This document shows, piece by piece, positions 33,401-48,400 of a stretch of 64,000 nt of DNA. Positions within the stretch are counted from its first letter, which is position 1. Every line of letters starts with the position of its first letter. Source of the DNA: Anodontia alba (taxonomy: Eukaryota; Mollusca; Bivalvia; Lucinida; Lucinidae). The position numbers were made by a program, and so were the translations under genes. A model generated the notes under the pieces. The model did not search any database. It saw nothing but the letters and a program-made list of their open reading frames with translations, and had not been told where the DNA came from. Location of the stretch: contig OZ024833.1 in NCBI GenBank assembly GCA_964016985.1, forward strand, positions 65,977,712 to 66,041,711, in the 5' to 3' direction.

Positions 33401-36400
33401 AATAAGAAAGATATCAGCGTTTTTCGGATGAAAAAAGTGCCTTATCTGTTGCTATGCGACTGCCTGACACTCAGGACAAGTACATGTATATAACCACTGT
33501 TCGGCTATCTATCTAAGAATTGTAGTAAACATAAACGTGAAAATAAAATTTGAACAAAATACACTTATCCACTTTCAAGGTATTCAGCCAAAACAAAATT
33601 AAGGACCATAACTCTGGTAAACAGTCATAAAACTGGCAAAAGATCTAGTATATATCAATGTGTATATAAAATCTGATAAAAATTCATCAATATATTCTCA
33701 AGACATTAAGCAAAATCGCAATTCAGACTTCAACCAAGAGCCATAACGGAACCCTGTTGAAAAGTAATAACAGTATTAGCCTATTTTTTATCTCAACTTA
33801 GTTCTAGTCAGTATCAACGTGTGCATAAAATCAGATCAAAATCATACTGTTCACAAGATATTAAGCAAAAACTCAATTCTGACGTCAGTCAAGGGCCATA
33901 ACTCATATTATGTGGCCTTGCGTTAACCATTAACACCAGTAATTATACAGTTTAACTTTTGTCTCTCATCACTTCTTTTTATTATTCATTTGTGCGTTTT
34001 TGAAAATGGTCAGTGGAGAAAAATTGAGGTCCAAGGCACTTCTGTGTTATACACAAATTCATGCAATAATGAATCATGCTACAACAAGGTTGGGGTGTAG
34101 TAAAACTGAAGCACTGACTAGATTTATTCAAATAAGTGAAATAACACAAGCTGAAGAAATCGTTATACACACAAAGTTACCTACCTGGATCCCAAGCTCT
34201 TTAGCTAGGGCAGGCGCACTGACTAGATTGAGTGACACACCGTCTCCTCCTCCCTGAGCTGAAGAATTTGCCAAAAGGCCTGATAATACTGCTGCACTCA
34301 AATAACTGCCAGCATTCTTCAAATATGGACCTGGAATTTGGTTGAGATATTTTAGTCAATTTATCAGAATTGTTTCATAGCAAATCACAGTAGTTTAACT
34401 GAGCTGGAGTTTTAGGACCCAGTCATTATTGGTAAAATTATGTTGAGCTGGTCAGTTAACCTACCTACACTTTTCCTGGGCAGGCTTAGTCCTCTAAGAG
34501 GTTAACATACTTTTTGCACACACTTTCACCATGCAGTAACTGACAACTGTCCTTCTAGAAATAGCGGAAAGTGGGGAATGTCCCTAAAAATTATTTCATG
34601 ATCAAATCACAGTAGTAGCAGTCATGCTTTAGTATGGTGTATGCAATCAGTTATTGTTCATTCCCCTTCCCCGACCCCCTCCCCACAGAGTTAAAGTAAA
34701 TACAGTTGAACCTAAATAGCTCGAACACCGATGGCAGGTTTATCATGGCTAAATCGAACTTGTTTTTTGAGTCCCTAAGCAGGGATTTTTTTTTTGGTGG
34801 AATATTTGGTGATAATTATGGGATAATTTTCTCCAGTTCTCCATAAAAACATATGTTGTGGGTACTGATTAGAAGCGTTCACAACATATGGAGAAACATC
34901 AAAAATTATCCCAGAATTATCACCAAATACTCCTCCTTAACAATTCCTCTGACATACCATTATTGTGTAGAAGATCGAAAAGATTTCCCTAAATTATTGC
35001 CATTTGCTTCCTGACCTGGTGCCATGATTTACCCTCAGTGGCTCAAACTACCCATATCTCGAACAAATTTCTTAGATCATAAAGATGTTCAACATCATGA
35101 AAACACGCTTATATAATTTTGACCCCCTTGAACCCCACTTTATATAGTACAAGAGGGCCATGATGGCCCTAAATCGCTCACCTGTGTCCCATTGTTTTAG
35201 GGTCAGGATGGTTGTATTAATTTAATTTAAATCAGGCAAGTGGTTTGTAAGATTATAAAACTTTTCTATACAGATCATATTTTTGTACAAAAAGAACATT
35301 CCTGTGAAATTATTTCAAGATCCATTCATCGGTTTAGGAGGAGATGTTTTTTAAGTAAAGTGTTTACAGACGCACGACGGACGAGGGACATTGAGTGGTC
35401 ACAAAAGCTCACCTTGAGCCATTGGCTCAGGTGAGCTAAAAATCTATCCACTGGTTAAGGAGGAGTTTGAAAATTTGAGCAATTTTGGTAGAGGGTCACC
35501 CAAGGAATATTCCTGTGAATTTATTTTGAATTTGGGCCAGTGGCCTTGGAGGAGATGTTGTTTTAAGGTTTTTCTATTTTTAGCTCTAGTGGCCATTTTG
35601 TTTAGCGGAGCGGAACTGTTTAGGCAATTTTGGTAGAGGGTTACAGAACATTCCTGTAAAATTATTTCAATCCATTCACCGGTTCAGGAGGAGATATCTT
35701 TTTAAGTAAATTGTTGACAGATGCATGATGCACCACGGACATCGAGTGGTCACAAAAGCGCCTTTGGCTCAGGTGAGCTAAAAACTGGGATTTACAGGGT
35801 ATACATTATATTTCTCATTTCTGTTCAAAAACATAGATTGTGGGTAATTGTTAGAACCACCTTGCCAAGGCAGTTCTAATGAGTACTCAAAATGTATGTT
35901 TTGAGCAGAAATATGAAAAAAAAAAAAATCAGTTTTTATCTGAAAATTTTCAGTTTTTGGAGGTGAAATTTCCTATATATTTGAATAGGCACGTTTTCGT
36001 AATGAGCCATTGAGGTTTTATTGTGCATTGTATTGATACAGCCATTACGAAAACACGTCTATTCAAATATATTGAAAATTTCATCACCAAAAACTGAAAG
36101 TTTTCAGATAAAAATTCTGATATTTTTCATATTACTGCTCAAAACATAGATTGTGGGTATTCGTTAGAACACCTCACTGAGGCAGTTCTAATGTACTTAC
36201 AATCTATGATTTTGAGCAGAAATAAGAAAAATAAAGTATACCCTTGTAAACCCCAGTTTTTCTATATGAAAGTGGGGTTTAAGGCGGTCAAAATTATATA
36301 GGTATATTTTTGTAATGACAACTCTTTGCCACACTTACATAAACATTTGAATCAATCCATCCGACTATGTATTGATGTGTCTAAATTGAAAATTGCTGGC

Positions 36401-39400
36401 TGAATGACAAACAGTATTGACTCTGATCAAATTTCATGCATTCTCAATGAGTTAACCCATTAAAGACTGAATGAACTCTCCCCTATTGTACAAAGGAAGA
36501 GTCCATTTTCGATTTTAGGTATGTCAGTCTATATGATGTAGACATTCCTAAAGAAAAATGGTTGTACTATTTGTAAATAGTGGAGAGCCAGATCAGACGC
36601 CATGTTCTGTGGTGTCTGATCGGCATCTGCACTGTTTGCCAGTCACCCATTTATGGGTCTCAGTCTTCAGTGGGTTAAAACTTTTTGGACAAGTATAAAC
36701 ATAAATCTTTCCTGCTTCTTTTCCAAGAATTGGTGATAGAAGATATATGGAGGAATGGCTATACCATTAAAATTTCATCCGCTACAATTCTGAAAGACAC
36801 CATAGGTTAACTACAAAAATAAGCATGTATATAGCATACTTTTTACCATGCTATGGGCAAATTCAGCAGACAATATTTTCAAATATTTTTTCTTTTTTTT
36901 CCTAGAAAATAGGATCTGACACTTCATGCACATTGTGCATAAAGTGTCAGATCCTATTTTCTAGGAAAAACAAAAAAAGTATTAGAAAATGCTGTCTGCT
37001 GAAATTTTTACCCAGCATGCAAAGTGTTACATTTATATATTTTATTTTAACCCTCAAAGCGCTAATAATAACTGCAGCAGATGGTATTGTTTTTTGTTGG
37101 TTTTTTTTGTTTTTTTGTTTTCAGAATAAGGCTTGACATTTTATGTGAATCATCTGCCATGCAGATGATTCACATGAACTGCCAAGTCTTATTTTAAAAA
37201 ATAATAAAACAAAAATAGAATTTAGTCTGCTGCAATTTTTGGTTAGTACTTTAAGGATTGAGAAAAACAATGTGTAAATCTCACCATATGCTGTGACAGT
37301 GATACCCTCTTTTGAGTTATTTCCAAGTGCTGCTGCTGCCACACCAAGACATCGCCCCAGTTCTACCCAGGGTTTTGTATCTGGGCTCAACGCATTCATC
37401 ATAGCATTTGCATTGATCTGAAAATACAGAAATCTTCTAGGTGATGATGAGTTAGATTTAACAATGTGTTAGCCAATGAGTATAATTTGCATCAATACCA
37501 AAAAGAGTTAAAATTTTTCATGTTACTCCAAAACATCATATATTATGGTACCAAGGAATGTTGTCTGCTACAATTTTTATGCTGCTTAAATCTGATGTCA
37601 TCAAACTTGAAGTTTTTATTCATATGAATTTGTCCACTTGGAGAAGCTTAAGACACAAGACTGTTACATGCATGTCCCTTCAATCTCATCATGTCAACCT
37701 AAACAAGCTTAATTAACCCTTCTCTTGCTAAACATGTCATGCCCTGTCCTAGCAAACAATGTAGATCCAGATCAGTTGGCTTCTGAAGAAGCCAACTGAT
37801 CTGGATCTGCACTGTTTGTCATTAAATATGTTAATTTCTATCAAAAAACCCAGATCAAGTAATCTGATTGGCTGGAAATTAGAAGTGGGCATGGCATCTG
37901 AATTTATTCAGCATGAGAAGGGTTAAGAGAGTGTAATATGGACCTAGAAAAATCTAAGCTGCTCCAGCTTTTCAGATCAGACTGTGAGAAACTAATACCT
38001 ATTTGAAAGCAGTATCCATAGGTACAGTAAATGTCCTAAAATTTCAAACACTTTAGTCCATACCTTTTTGCGTTACTGTTTGCTTTTTATGCACTTGTGT
38101 TTTATATGCTTAGTGGAATTGCAAACAGTGTAGACCCTGGTCAGACTGCTCCTTTAGGAGCAGTCTGATCTGGGTCTGCATTGTTTGCATATACCTTTTT
38201 GTCAGACACTTTAGTGTACAAAATTTTAGAGCATTTACTGTAATAAGGTGTTTTACATAAAATGCACATTTTTACTTTAAAAGAACATATTTTACTTACA
38301 GCTCCAAAAAGGCTTTTCCCATTAACTACATCGATAAACTGTTCAGCAATCTCCACGGCAACCCTCGTTTGTGCCTCCATGGTATTTGCTCCCAGATGTG
38401 GAGTAGCGATCACTTTAGGATGTCTTGCGATGGCGTAATCTTGTGGTGGCTCCTGTATTATGTAGAAAATGTACAGTGAACAATTTAGCAAGATAGCTCC
38501 AGACAAGGCTTTTTTCTATCAAAAAGTACTTACTGTATTCGCCCTAATTACCCCACATACCCCTATAAGTGCACAGTCAAGCAATTCTGTAATCTCCAGA
38601 TTACAACCAGTGTACTTTTTGTCTACTTTATAAAGGCATATGTTGTGGGTACCCATTTGAATCGCATCGACTTGTCGATGCAATTCAAATGAGCACCAAC
38701 AACATATGCTTTTATAAAGAAAATCAGAAAACAAATCGTATAAACATCATCAAAAAAGTCCTTTACTGATCTTTTTAAAAGTGTACCCCCAGCAGGTAGA
38801 TACTTATTTTATCGCAAGTTTTTCCCAGTAATTTTGAAAAACCTAGACGCACAGTATGGTAATTAGATCAAATACATTGTTTTCTTATTTCTATGTGTAA
38901 ACATGCTGTTTCTGCTTCTAATGAGTACCCACAAAATATGTTTTTGTTTGTTTGCTTGTGTTGAGGTTTTATGGCCAAGTCAACCCAATGGGGTCATGTC
39001 GAGTGCAGTCAGGTTACATAAGGCTATTCACACTTTTACTGGGCGGGCTTACCTCTAAGTGGTTAACCAGTACTGTGCACATTCTTTCACCAGAAACTGA
39101 CAACTGTCCTTCTTGAATCAGCCGAAGGGTAGGAATGACCGTAGAAAATATTTCATGATCAATCTCCATGAAAAAATGTTGCCGACCTGGCGGGGGTCTA
39201 ACCACCAACCTCCTGATCACCAATCGGATGCGCATTCAAATGAGCAATGGAGGCTGGCAACATATGTTTTTGTGGATAAATAAGAAAAATATTATCTTGA
39301 TATCCCCTCTTATCTGGAGCTATGTTTAACATCTGTGAACAATTTTTGTATGACAACTGAAGTCAGGCAACCAGAAAAAAGAAAAAAAAAAAAATTGTGT

Positions 39401-42400
39401 GCATAAAATTAGCTGCAGTTCGAAAGCTTATAAATTTCTTAATCATCTAAGCACTTGAATTCTTAATTGAATAAGTTATTTATAAGCTTTAGAACTGCAG
39501 TTAACTTTATGCACACAAAGCGCGTTTTTTTTCTTTTACCATATGCAAAAAATAAAACAAAATATCATTTTACCATGGATCAAGCCAGCCTTGGTGGCTC
39601 AGTCAGATGTGTATCCGATTGGTAATCAGGAAGTTGTGGGTTAGATTCCCATCAGGTCTGGCAACAGTCTTTCATGGAGATTGATCATGAAATACTTTCT
39701 ATGGTCATTCTTTCCCTTCTGCTGTCAGATTCAAGAAAGTCAGTTGTCAGTTTTTGGGGAAAGAATATGCATAAGTACTGGTTAACAGCTTTGAGGATAA
39801 GCCTGCCCAGGAAAAGTGTGGTTTGGTAAACTGATTGGCTCGATATAACCTTAATAGTGTTGACTGTGCCATTAAACTCCAAACCAACCAACAGTAGATC
39901 TGGGGTGTACTAAACTAACACAAGAATTCCGCGGAAGGCGTCATCGCACCTGCTGGGGCAAAAGTCACAGGAGCCACAATCAGAACGTGGTTATAAAATG
40001 TTTATTTCATTCTTAGCACTGCTTACTTGGAAAACTGGGTTGAAAAAAATGTAGACAAAGTGCCTAGTGGGGCACATATACTCCAGGCCAGTCCCATTCC
40101 CTCTAATGGCTATATCTTCAGCACTGACTTTTCGTATCATACAGCCCAATGATAATGGAGTGTTGACGTAAAATGTGTAAAAGTCACTTGAGCATGAAAT
40201 ATAGGTCAAGGTCACGGGTCAAGATACCTGCTAATTCAGTACATCAAGGAGAAGCACAATGCAAGGTATAGTGGTTGTAGGCCTTATAGTTGAGGAGTTA
40301 TCAAACATCAACGTAAAATGTGTCAAATATAAGTCAAGGTCACTGGGTCAATGTACCTGCCAAGCCAGTGCAATGAGGTGAAGCACTATGCAAGGTTTAG
40401 TGGTTGTAGGTCTTATATTTGAGGAGATACCGAACATCAACATAAAATGTGTCAAAGTCACTGGAGTGCACAATATAGGTCAAGGTCACCAGGTCAAGGT
40501 ACCTGCCGAGTCAGTACATCGAGAAGAAGTGCTATATAAGGTTTGGTGGTTGAAGGCCTTACAGTTGAGGACATAAGGAAGGGTGACGTAAAAAGTGTAA
40601 AAGTCAATGGAGTGTGAAATATAGGTCAAGGTCACCCAGTCAAGGTACCTGCAGAGTTCGTACATTGAGGAGAAGCACTATGCAAGGTTTGATGGTTGTA
40701 GGCCTTATAGTTGAGGAGATATTGAACGTTGACATAAAATGTGTAAAAGGCACTGGAGCGCAAAATATAGGTCAAGGTCACCGGGTCAAGATACCTGCCG
40801 AGTCAGTACATCTTGGAGAAGCACTATGCAAGGTTTGGTGGCTAGAGGTCTTACACTTGAGGAGATCTAGAACATTGACGTAAATTATGTCAAAGTCACT
40901 GCAGCCAAAATATAGGTCAAGGTCACCAGGTCAAGGTATCTGCCAAGTCAGTTCATTGAGAAGAAGCACTTTGCAAGGTTTGATGGTTGTAGGCCTTATA
41001 TTTGAGGAGATATCGAACGTCGACACAGAATATGTCAAAGTCACTGGAGTGCAAAATATAGGTCAAGGTCACCAGGTCAAGGTACCTGCCAAGTCAGTAC
41101 ATCTAGGAGAAGCACTATGCAAGGTTTGGTAGTTGTACACCTTATAGTTGAGAAGATCTGGAACGTCAACGTAAATTGTGTCAAAGCCAATGGAGCGCAA
41201 AATATAGGTCAAGGTCACTGGGTCAACATACCTGCCAAGTCAGGAGGTCAGGGAGATGTGTCATGCAAGGTATCATGGTTGTTGTAGAATTGTAGTTGAT
41301 AAGACTACTAACTTTGACGTAAATGTCAAACTTCGACATAATAGAACTGTTAACAGACAGACGGACGGACGAACGGACAGATGAATGGAAAAGCGGGACC
41401 TATGTTGCAAAGTGGGGAGGTCAGGGAGATGTTTCATACAAGGTTTGATGGTTGTTTAGTCTTGTAGTTGATTAGAATACTAACTTTGACATAAATGTCG
41501 AACTTCGACATAACAGAACTGTTAACAGACAGACGGACGGACAAACAGACAGACGAATGGAAAAGTGGGCACCTACGTCACAAAGTCGGGAGGTCAGGGA
41601 GATGTTTCATGCAAGGTTTGATGGTTGTTTAGTCTTGTAGTTGATTAGAATACTAACTTTGACATAAATGTCGAACGTCGACATAAATGTTGACAGACGG
41701 ATGGACAAATGGACAGACATACGAAAAAGCGGACGCCTATGTTGCAAAGTCAGGAGGTCAGGGAGATGTTTCATGCAAAGTTTGATGGTTGTTTAGTCTT
41801 GTAGTTGATTAGAATACTAACTTTGACATAAATATCGAACGTCGACATAAATGTTGACAGACGGACTGACTGACGGACGGACAGATGGACAGAAAATCGG
41901 ATGCCTATATCGCACCCTGCTAAAAGCAGGTGCGATAATAAAATCAAGTAATATTTCATTTTATTTAAACTAGACATTCTATCAATACTGTAATACTCTA
42001 AGAATTCTGACAGACAGGTCTGTGCAAACAGTGTAGACCCAGATCTTGAATCAGGACAGACAAGTCTGTGCAAACAGGGTAGACCCAGATGAGATGCCAC
42101 AGAATGTGGCATCTCACCAGGGTCTACTGTCTGCCACTCATCCACCAATTTTTAGACATATCAATAAGTAGTAAATGGGCTTGTTGGTGTCCAACAAACT
42201 ACGGTAAATATCTTAAAATGCAAACAGTGCAGACTTAGCTCAGACTGCTCCTAAAGGAGCAGTCTGATCAGGGTCTTCACTGTTTGTCATTCCACTAAGT
42301 ATTTTATGAAATAACAACATAAAAGGCAAAATTTAGTCTAAAAAATTCTAACAAAAAGTGTTCAAAATTTTAGGACATTTACTGTAGTGTAAATATGGTA

Positions 42401-45400
42401 TTTACTGTAGTGTAAATATGGTATTTACTGTAGTGTAAATATGGTATTCAGATACAACATACTACGACTTTGACTGTATGTCACTTTTGAACCAATAGGA
42501 ATTTTACATGTTAGTTTCAACATTTTTGTCACCACAACAATATCTTTAATTTGAAATATTCTAAAATCAGTAGATACTACATCTTTAAATGTGTCAGTTT
42601 TGTTTGTTTTATACAGGCTTTACATCACATTTAACAATCTTTCAGTCATATCGCGACGGTGTCTGGATGTGCCAGGGTGCTCAATGCTCATTTTTAAAGT
42701 GACATCTCTGCACTTAAATGCTGAGCACCAAGCCAAAGAACAGCTAGTACAGTCGAACTTCAATGGCTCGAACACCTTTGGGACCATGGAAAATTGTTCG
42801 AACCATGGGTAGTTCGAGCCAATGAAGGTAAATCATGCCACCAGGTCGGGAAACAAATATCGCTAATTCTCTGAAATCTATCGATCTTCTACACAATAAT
42901 TGTATGTTGAGTGTACTCATTAGAATTGCCTTGAAGAGGCAATTCTAATGAGTACACACAACATACAATTTCATAATGAAATAAGAAAGCTTCCTTAACT
43001 ATTTCTTTTCTTGATCTATCGTAAGAATTCCGTAGGGACTCAAAACCGAGTTGGAATTACCCATGGTGAACGAGCCATCGGTATTCGAGCTATTGAGATT
43101 CGACTGTACTATTTTTAAAGTCATTGGTATGACTCTGCTGGGGATTGAACCAACAACCTTCCAGTCACAAAACAGATGCTCTACCAATTCAGCCATTGTG
43201 CCAGTAAAAGTGTCAGTCAAAACAGCTGTAGACATCTTCAAAAATCTGTTTGCTTTTAGTTTTCAGAGAGAGTACAGCTGTCTAGCAGGTGATTCACATC
43301 TAATGTAAAGCCTTATTTTGTATGAAAATTAAAAGCAATTAGGTTATAAAATGTCATCTGCTGGAAGTTTTAAAGGTGATTTAAGGGTTAAAATCTGAAC
43401 AGTGACCAGAGGAGGCACTTAGATAATAGATCCAGATAAGGCACTTTTTGCAACTAAAAAATTCTGATAATTTTTTTTTTTTTTTATTTCTGCATGAAAA
43501 CATATGATGTTGGTACTCATTAGAAGCGCCTCATCGCGGCATTTCTAATGAGTACCCATAACATTCATTTTTGTGGAGAAATAAGAAAAATATTATCTAG
43601 ATACCCCATCTTAACTGAAGTTATGTTAGATTAGTTTGCATATGCCATACTGGTGATAGTTTCCCTGTCCAAACATGTAAATAAAATAGTATTCTCAATA
43701 TGCCAATATTTCATACATACAGTGATATAGACATCAAGGCCGGCCCCTCCGCATTGTCCCTTTTCCAGAGCCCTTAATAAAGCCTCCTCATCAATAATAC
43801 CACCCCTGGCACAGTTGACGACCTTGACTCCTGGTTTACATACAGCAAACACAGCATCACTAATGAGATCTGGAATCAGAAATGGTAAAAATAGTTCTTT
43901 TCGATTTTGTCTTTTTCAGTAAACATTTAATGTCAATCATTACTCCATATAAGGTGATTTTTTTCAACCAAAAAGTCTGATATTTTTCTTATTTCTCTAT
44001 GAAAACATATGTTGTGGGTACTCATTAGAAGCGCCTTGACAACATATGTTTTCATAGAGAAATAAGAAAAATATTGTCTGGATGCCCCCTCGGTAATGTC
44101 ATGAGAGTGTCTGGATGTGATGGTGGGAACTGATACCCTTCTATGGTATCACCTCACTGCAGTATCATGACTCAGACATACTGAAGTCATACTATCACCA
44201 GTCACATTATACTGATACTGGCACCGTGCAGAGAGACCTAGCTCTTCTCCCTAGTGCTGAGCACCAAGAAAAAGAACAGCTAGTACTTATTTTAGAAAGT
44301 CTTAGGTATGACTCAGCTGGAGATGCAACCCAATCCCAATCCAACGGTGGAAATTTCATCAACTGAACCATTTGGACTAGTCTAAAATGAAATGTAGAAT
44401 TAGATACACACAGGTTCAGATAAGATGGGGTATCAACATAATATTTTTCTTATTTCTCAATAAAAACATATCTTGTGGGTACTCACTGGAAGCGCCTCTG
44501 TGAGGCGCTTCCAATAAGTACCCACAACATATGTTTTCATGGCAAAATAAGAAAAATATTGCTATTTTCGGTGGAAATAAAAGTACCATATCTCGATATG
44601 TATATATTTTAGACATAATTAATAAATCTTTTATCATTAAGATGAATTACTTATGCAACCTCTTTATAACAGCACACTGGGGAAGATACAAAACTAGCTG
44701 TAAAGAGAATAATATATACATGTAATAATATTAAACTTTGGGAAATCAGAAAAGTGGCTCTTACAGGAAGGAAGCTGTTGTTAAGAAGCAACCATTTGTG
44801 GAGGTTATACTGGATATTCATTTAAGTAAAAATATGGTGCATATGAATAAGGAAGACTGAAAAGACAGCTCAGGAAGGTATGAGTCTCTGCTTTCTGGCT
44901 ACAAATGTTTGTTTTTCTTTGTTTTGTTTTGTTTGTTTGTTTTGTTTATTTATTATATTACTAATAAATTCAACAAACATGGATTATTACAGGTTTTCCT
45001 TGATCATGCCCCATAATTAAACAGTGAAAAAAAAAATTGTTTAAAAGGAAGTCTCAAATGTAGCCTTTAGCACTTCCAGGGCAAAATTATCACACAATGT
45101 TCATATTTTCCTTATTCTTTATAGAAAAGGGGGCTTGACTTTCCATGAGAATTTATCTCCTAAGCATGAACTGTCAAACCCTATTTTCTGAGATTTTTTT
45201 TTTTTTTTTTTTTTACAAAGGTTGTCTACTGATACTGAAATCCAGCAGTCTGGGCCCAGTTGTTCAAAACTAACGATGTCATTAGTTAACGAATCGTTAA
45301 AATTTACATAGAGTGATATGCAGTGCAAAAGCTACTCACATTTCTTCAGCAAAAAATATCAGAATATTGTATATTGAATCTGCTAAATCAGTTAACGAAA

Positions 45401-48400
45401 TGACCCTTAACGAGCTCGTAAAGCTAAAGACGCTTTGAACAACTGGGCCCTGAAGATTAATACTGGAATCTCACACAATTAAATGAAAGACATTATGACA
45501 TATGCACTCAATCAAGTATCACATCACACCTGTGATGAGCTCTTGACCCAATTAAGACCCAACTCAGTCTGCACCCAATCAAGCAGCACATCACACATGT
45601 GATGAGTTCTTGACCATCTGTGCAGTCTAATCAGGGTCTTTTAGATGTGTAACAAACTATTTTAAGTCCATACAATTCCTTAATGACTGGCATAGACCCT
45701 GATCACAGGGATAAGGATTAACAGGGGCCCAGCGGCCCAAGGCCCCTAAATTTTGGGCTGGGCCCCTAAGTTTTGGGAGAAAATGCCTCTTAACTCAATG
45801 TAAAAGTTTCATTTGGGGCAGCCTGGGCCCCTAAACAAAAATGTTTAGTCTGTATCCCTGTGATCAGCCTGTGCAGATGAGCAGGCTGATCTGTGTCTAC
45901 ATCGGTTGCATAAGTCGTAAGATCATTTTTTATTTGGAGAGGTTCATCTGTGAGGTGCTTACTCTTTGTTTGAGGTATTAGTGGTGTATGTACGGTTATG
46001 TAGTCCGCCTGTGGCCAAATCTCTTCCAGCGGCAGCCATTCCACCCCGAATTCGGCACTCACACTGCCGGGAATGATAGGATCATAACCAATCGTCTGGA
46101 AACATAACATGCTGAATTTAACCCTTGTCCTACTGAACCCAGATATGCCCTGCCTTTGCAAACAGTGCAGATCCAGATCTGTTTGCTTCTAAAGAAGCCA
46201 ACTGATCTGAATCTGCACTGTTTGACATTCAGTATGTGAACTTGTATCAACAATCTGGATTAAGTCATCTGACTGGCTGACAATTAGAAATGGGCGTGGC
46301 ATCTTAATTTATTCCGCATGACAAGGGTTAACATCTAAAATTCAAACACAGCTCCAAAAGGTACTTAACCCTTGACATGCTGAATGAATTAAGGTTGCCA
46401 AGCCCATTTCTAATTTCCAGCCAATCAGATTACTTGAACCTGATTTTTGATAGAAATTCACATATTTAATGACAAACAGTACAGATTCAGATCAGCTGGC
46501 TTCTGAAGACACTGGACACTGATCTGGATCTACACTGTTTTTTTTTTTTACTTCTCAATAAAAACATGTTGTAGGTACTTAACCCTTGTCATGCTGAATG
46601 AATTAAGATGCCACGCCCACTTCTAATTTCCAGCCAATCAGATTAATTGAACCTGTATTTTGACAGAAATTCACATATTTAATGACAAACAGTGCAGATC
46701 CAGACTGTTTGCTAAGACAGGGTATGTCGTGTTCAGCAAGAGAAGGGTTAATAGAAGGGCCTCAGCCAGACCTTCTAATGAATACCAACAACATATGATT
46801 TTGTGGAGATATTTGAATATTATAAATTTATCTAGAGCTGAGTAAATTACATATCAGAAGATTGTATTTTGAAACAGCTTATTTTCCCATGAAATTAAGG
46901 TTTGACATTACAGTCCTATTTTTTAAAGGAGACAAATGAAAATGTTAATCTCTATTTTCAGGGAAAAATTGTTTGTGTTGAGGTTTTATGGCCCAGTCAA
47001 CCCAATGGGGTCATGTCGAGCGTGGTCAGTTTACCTAACCACATGTGTAATGGGCAGACTTAGTCCTCTAAGCAGTTAACCAGTATTGTGCACATTCTTT
47101 CGCCAGAAACTGACAACCGCCCTTCTTGAATCAGCAGAAGGGAGAGAATGACCTTAGAAAATATTTCATGATCAATCTCCATGACAGAATGTTGCCAACC
47201 TCGGCGGGGGTTACCCGCGACCTCCTGGTCTCCAGACAGACGGCGCATCCAACTGAGCCACTGAGGCCATTCAGGGAAAAATAAATACAGTAAAACCGTT
47301 AGAATTCTCTGAGAAAAGTCTATGACACTGGTTGTATTTTCTGGGGAAAATAAAACTTTTTTTCTGCAGCTATTCAACCTTTTTAATAGGACCCTCTGGG
47401 CACAAGGCAAACTGATGCTTTTTTTTGTTGTTGTTGTTGTTTTTTTATTATTATTATTTTTCACCACAAAATGACTCCTTAAGAGATTAAATGTTATCCA
47501 CTGACATTTAAATTCAACAACCTAAAGATTAATGCTTTACATGTCAGATAAAATTTTCAACAAAATACATTGAAATATTTTCTTATTTTTCCCTGAAAAT
47601 AGGTTTTGACATTCCATGCAAATTATCTTAATCAATTTGACGTCTGCTGATTTAGCCAACTGTACATATATCTATCTATCTACCCAGATGCAAGAATCAA
47701 AGTATTAACCCTTGTCCTGCTGGTCCGATATATCCTGCCTTTGAAAACAGTGTAGATCCAGATCAGACGGCTTCTAAGTGTAGATCCAGATCAGATCCAG
47801 ATCAGTTGGCTTCTGATCTGGATCTGCACTGTTTGCCATTGAGTATGTAAATTTATATAAAAATCTAAATCAAGTAATCTGACTGGCTGAAAATTAGAAA
47901 TGGGCATGGCATCTTAATTTATTCAGCATGGCAAGGGTTGATATAAAATTTGTACATATAATTATTTCTGCAGTGAAATATGTAAATTACTTTTTACCCT
48001 TAATATTCAGACATACGGCTGAGCAAACTGTGCACACCCAGAAGTAACTGATCAGTATCTGCACAGTTTGCTATCCTGCTAACCTGTTTTAGACACCTCA
48101 GCAGGTAATCAAATGACCATACAAAGTTCATAGCATGAAAAGCAATAATGATTTCCAAATATTTAATAGGATAAAATAAGGCTCTATCACTGGTTTGAGG
48201 GGTAGATAGAAAAATTGGTCCTGGGAATCACTGTTTGGCATCACAAGGCTTTCCGAGTGATGCCAGACAGTGATCCCGAGGGACAGATTTTTCTATCCAC
48301 CCCTCACATCCATGACAGATTTTTTTTCTTGCATACCTTTAACTGCTGATATCCATATTGTGATGACATTATGGTGGAGTTTAATGACGTCATTACGTTC

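Noticed and set aside
40388..41132. Three successive plus-strand frames with similar peptides
   Set aside because: The similarity comes from the 145-bp array S; no splice context or family match.
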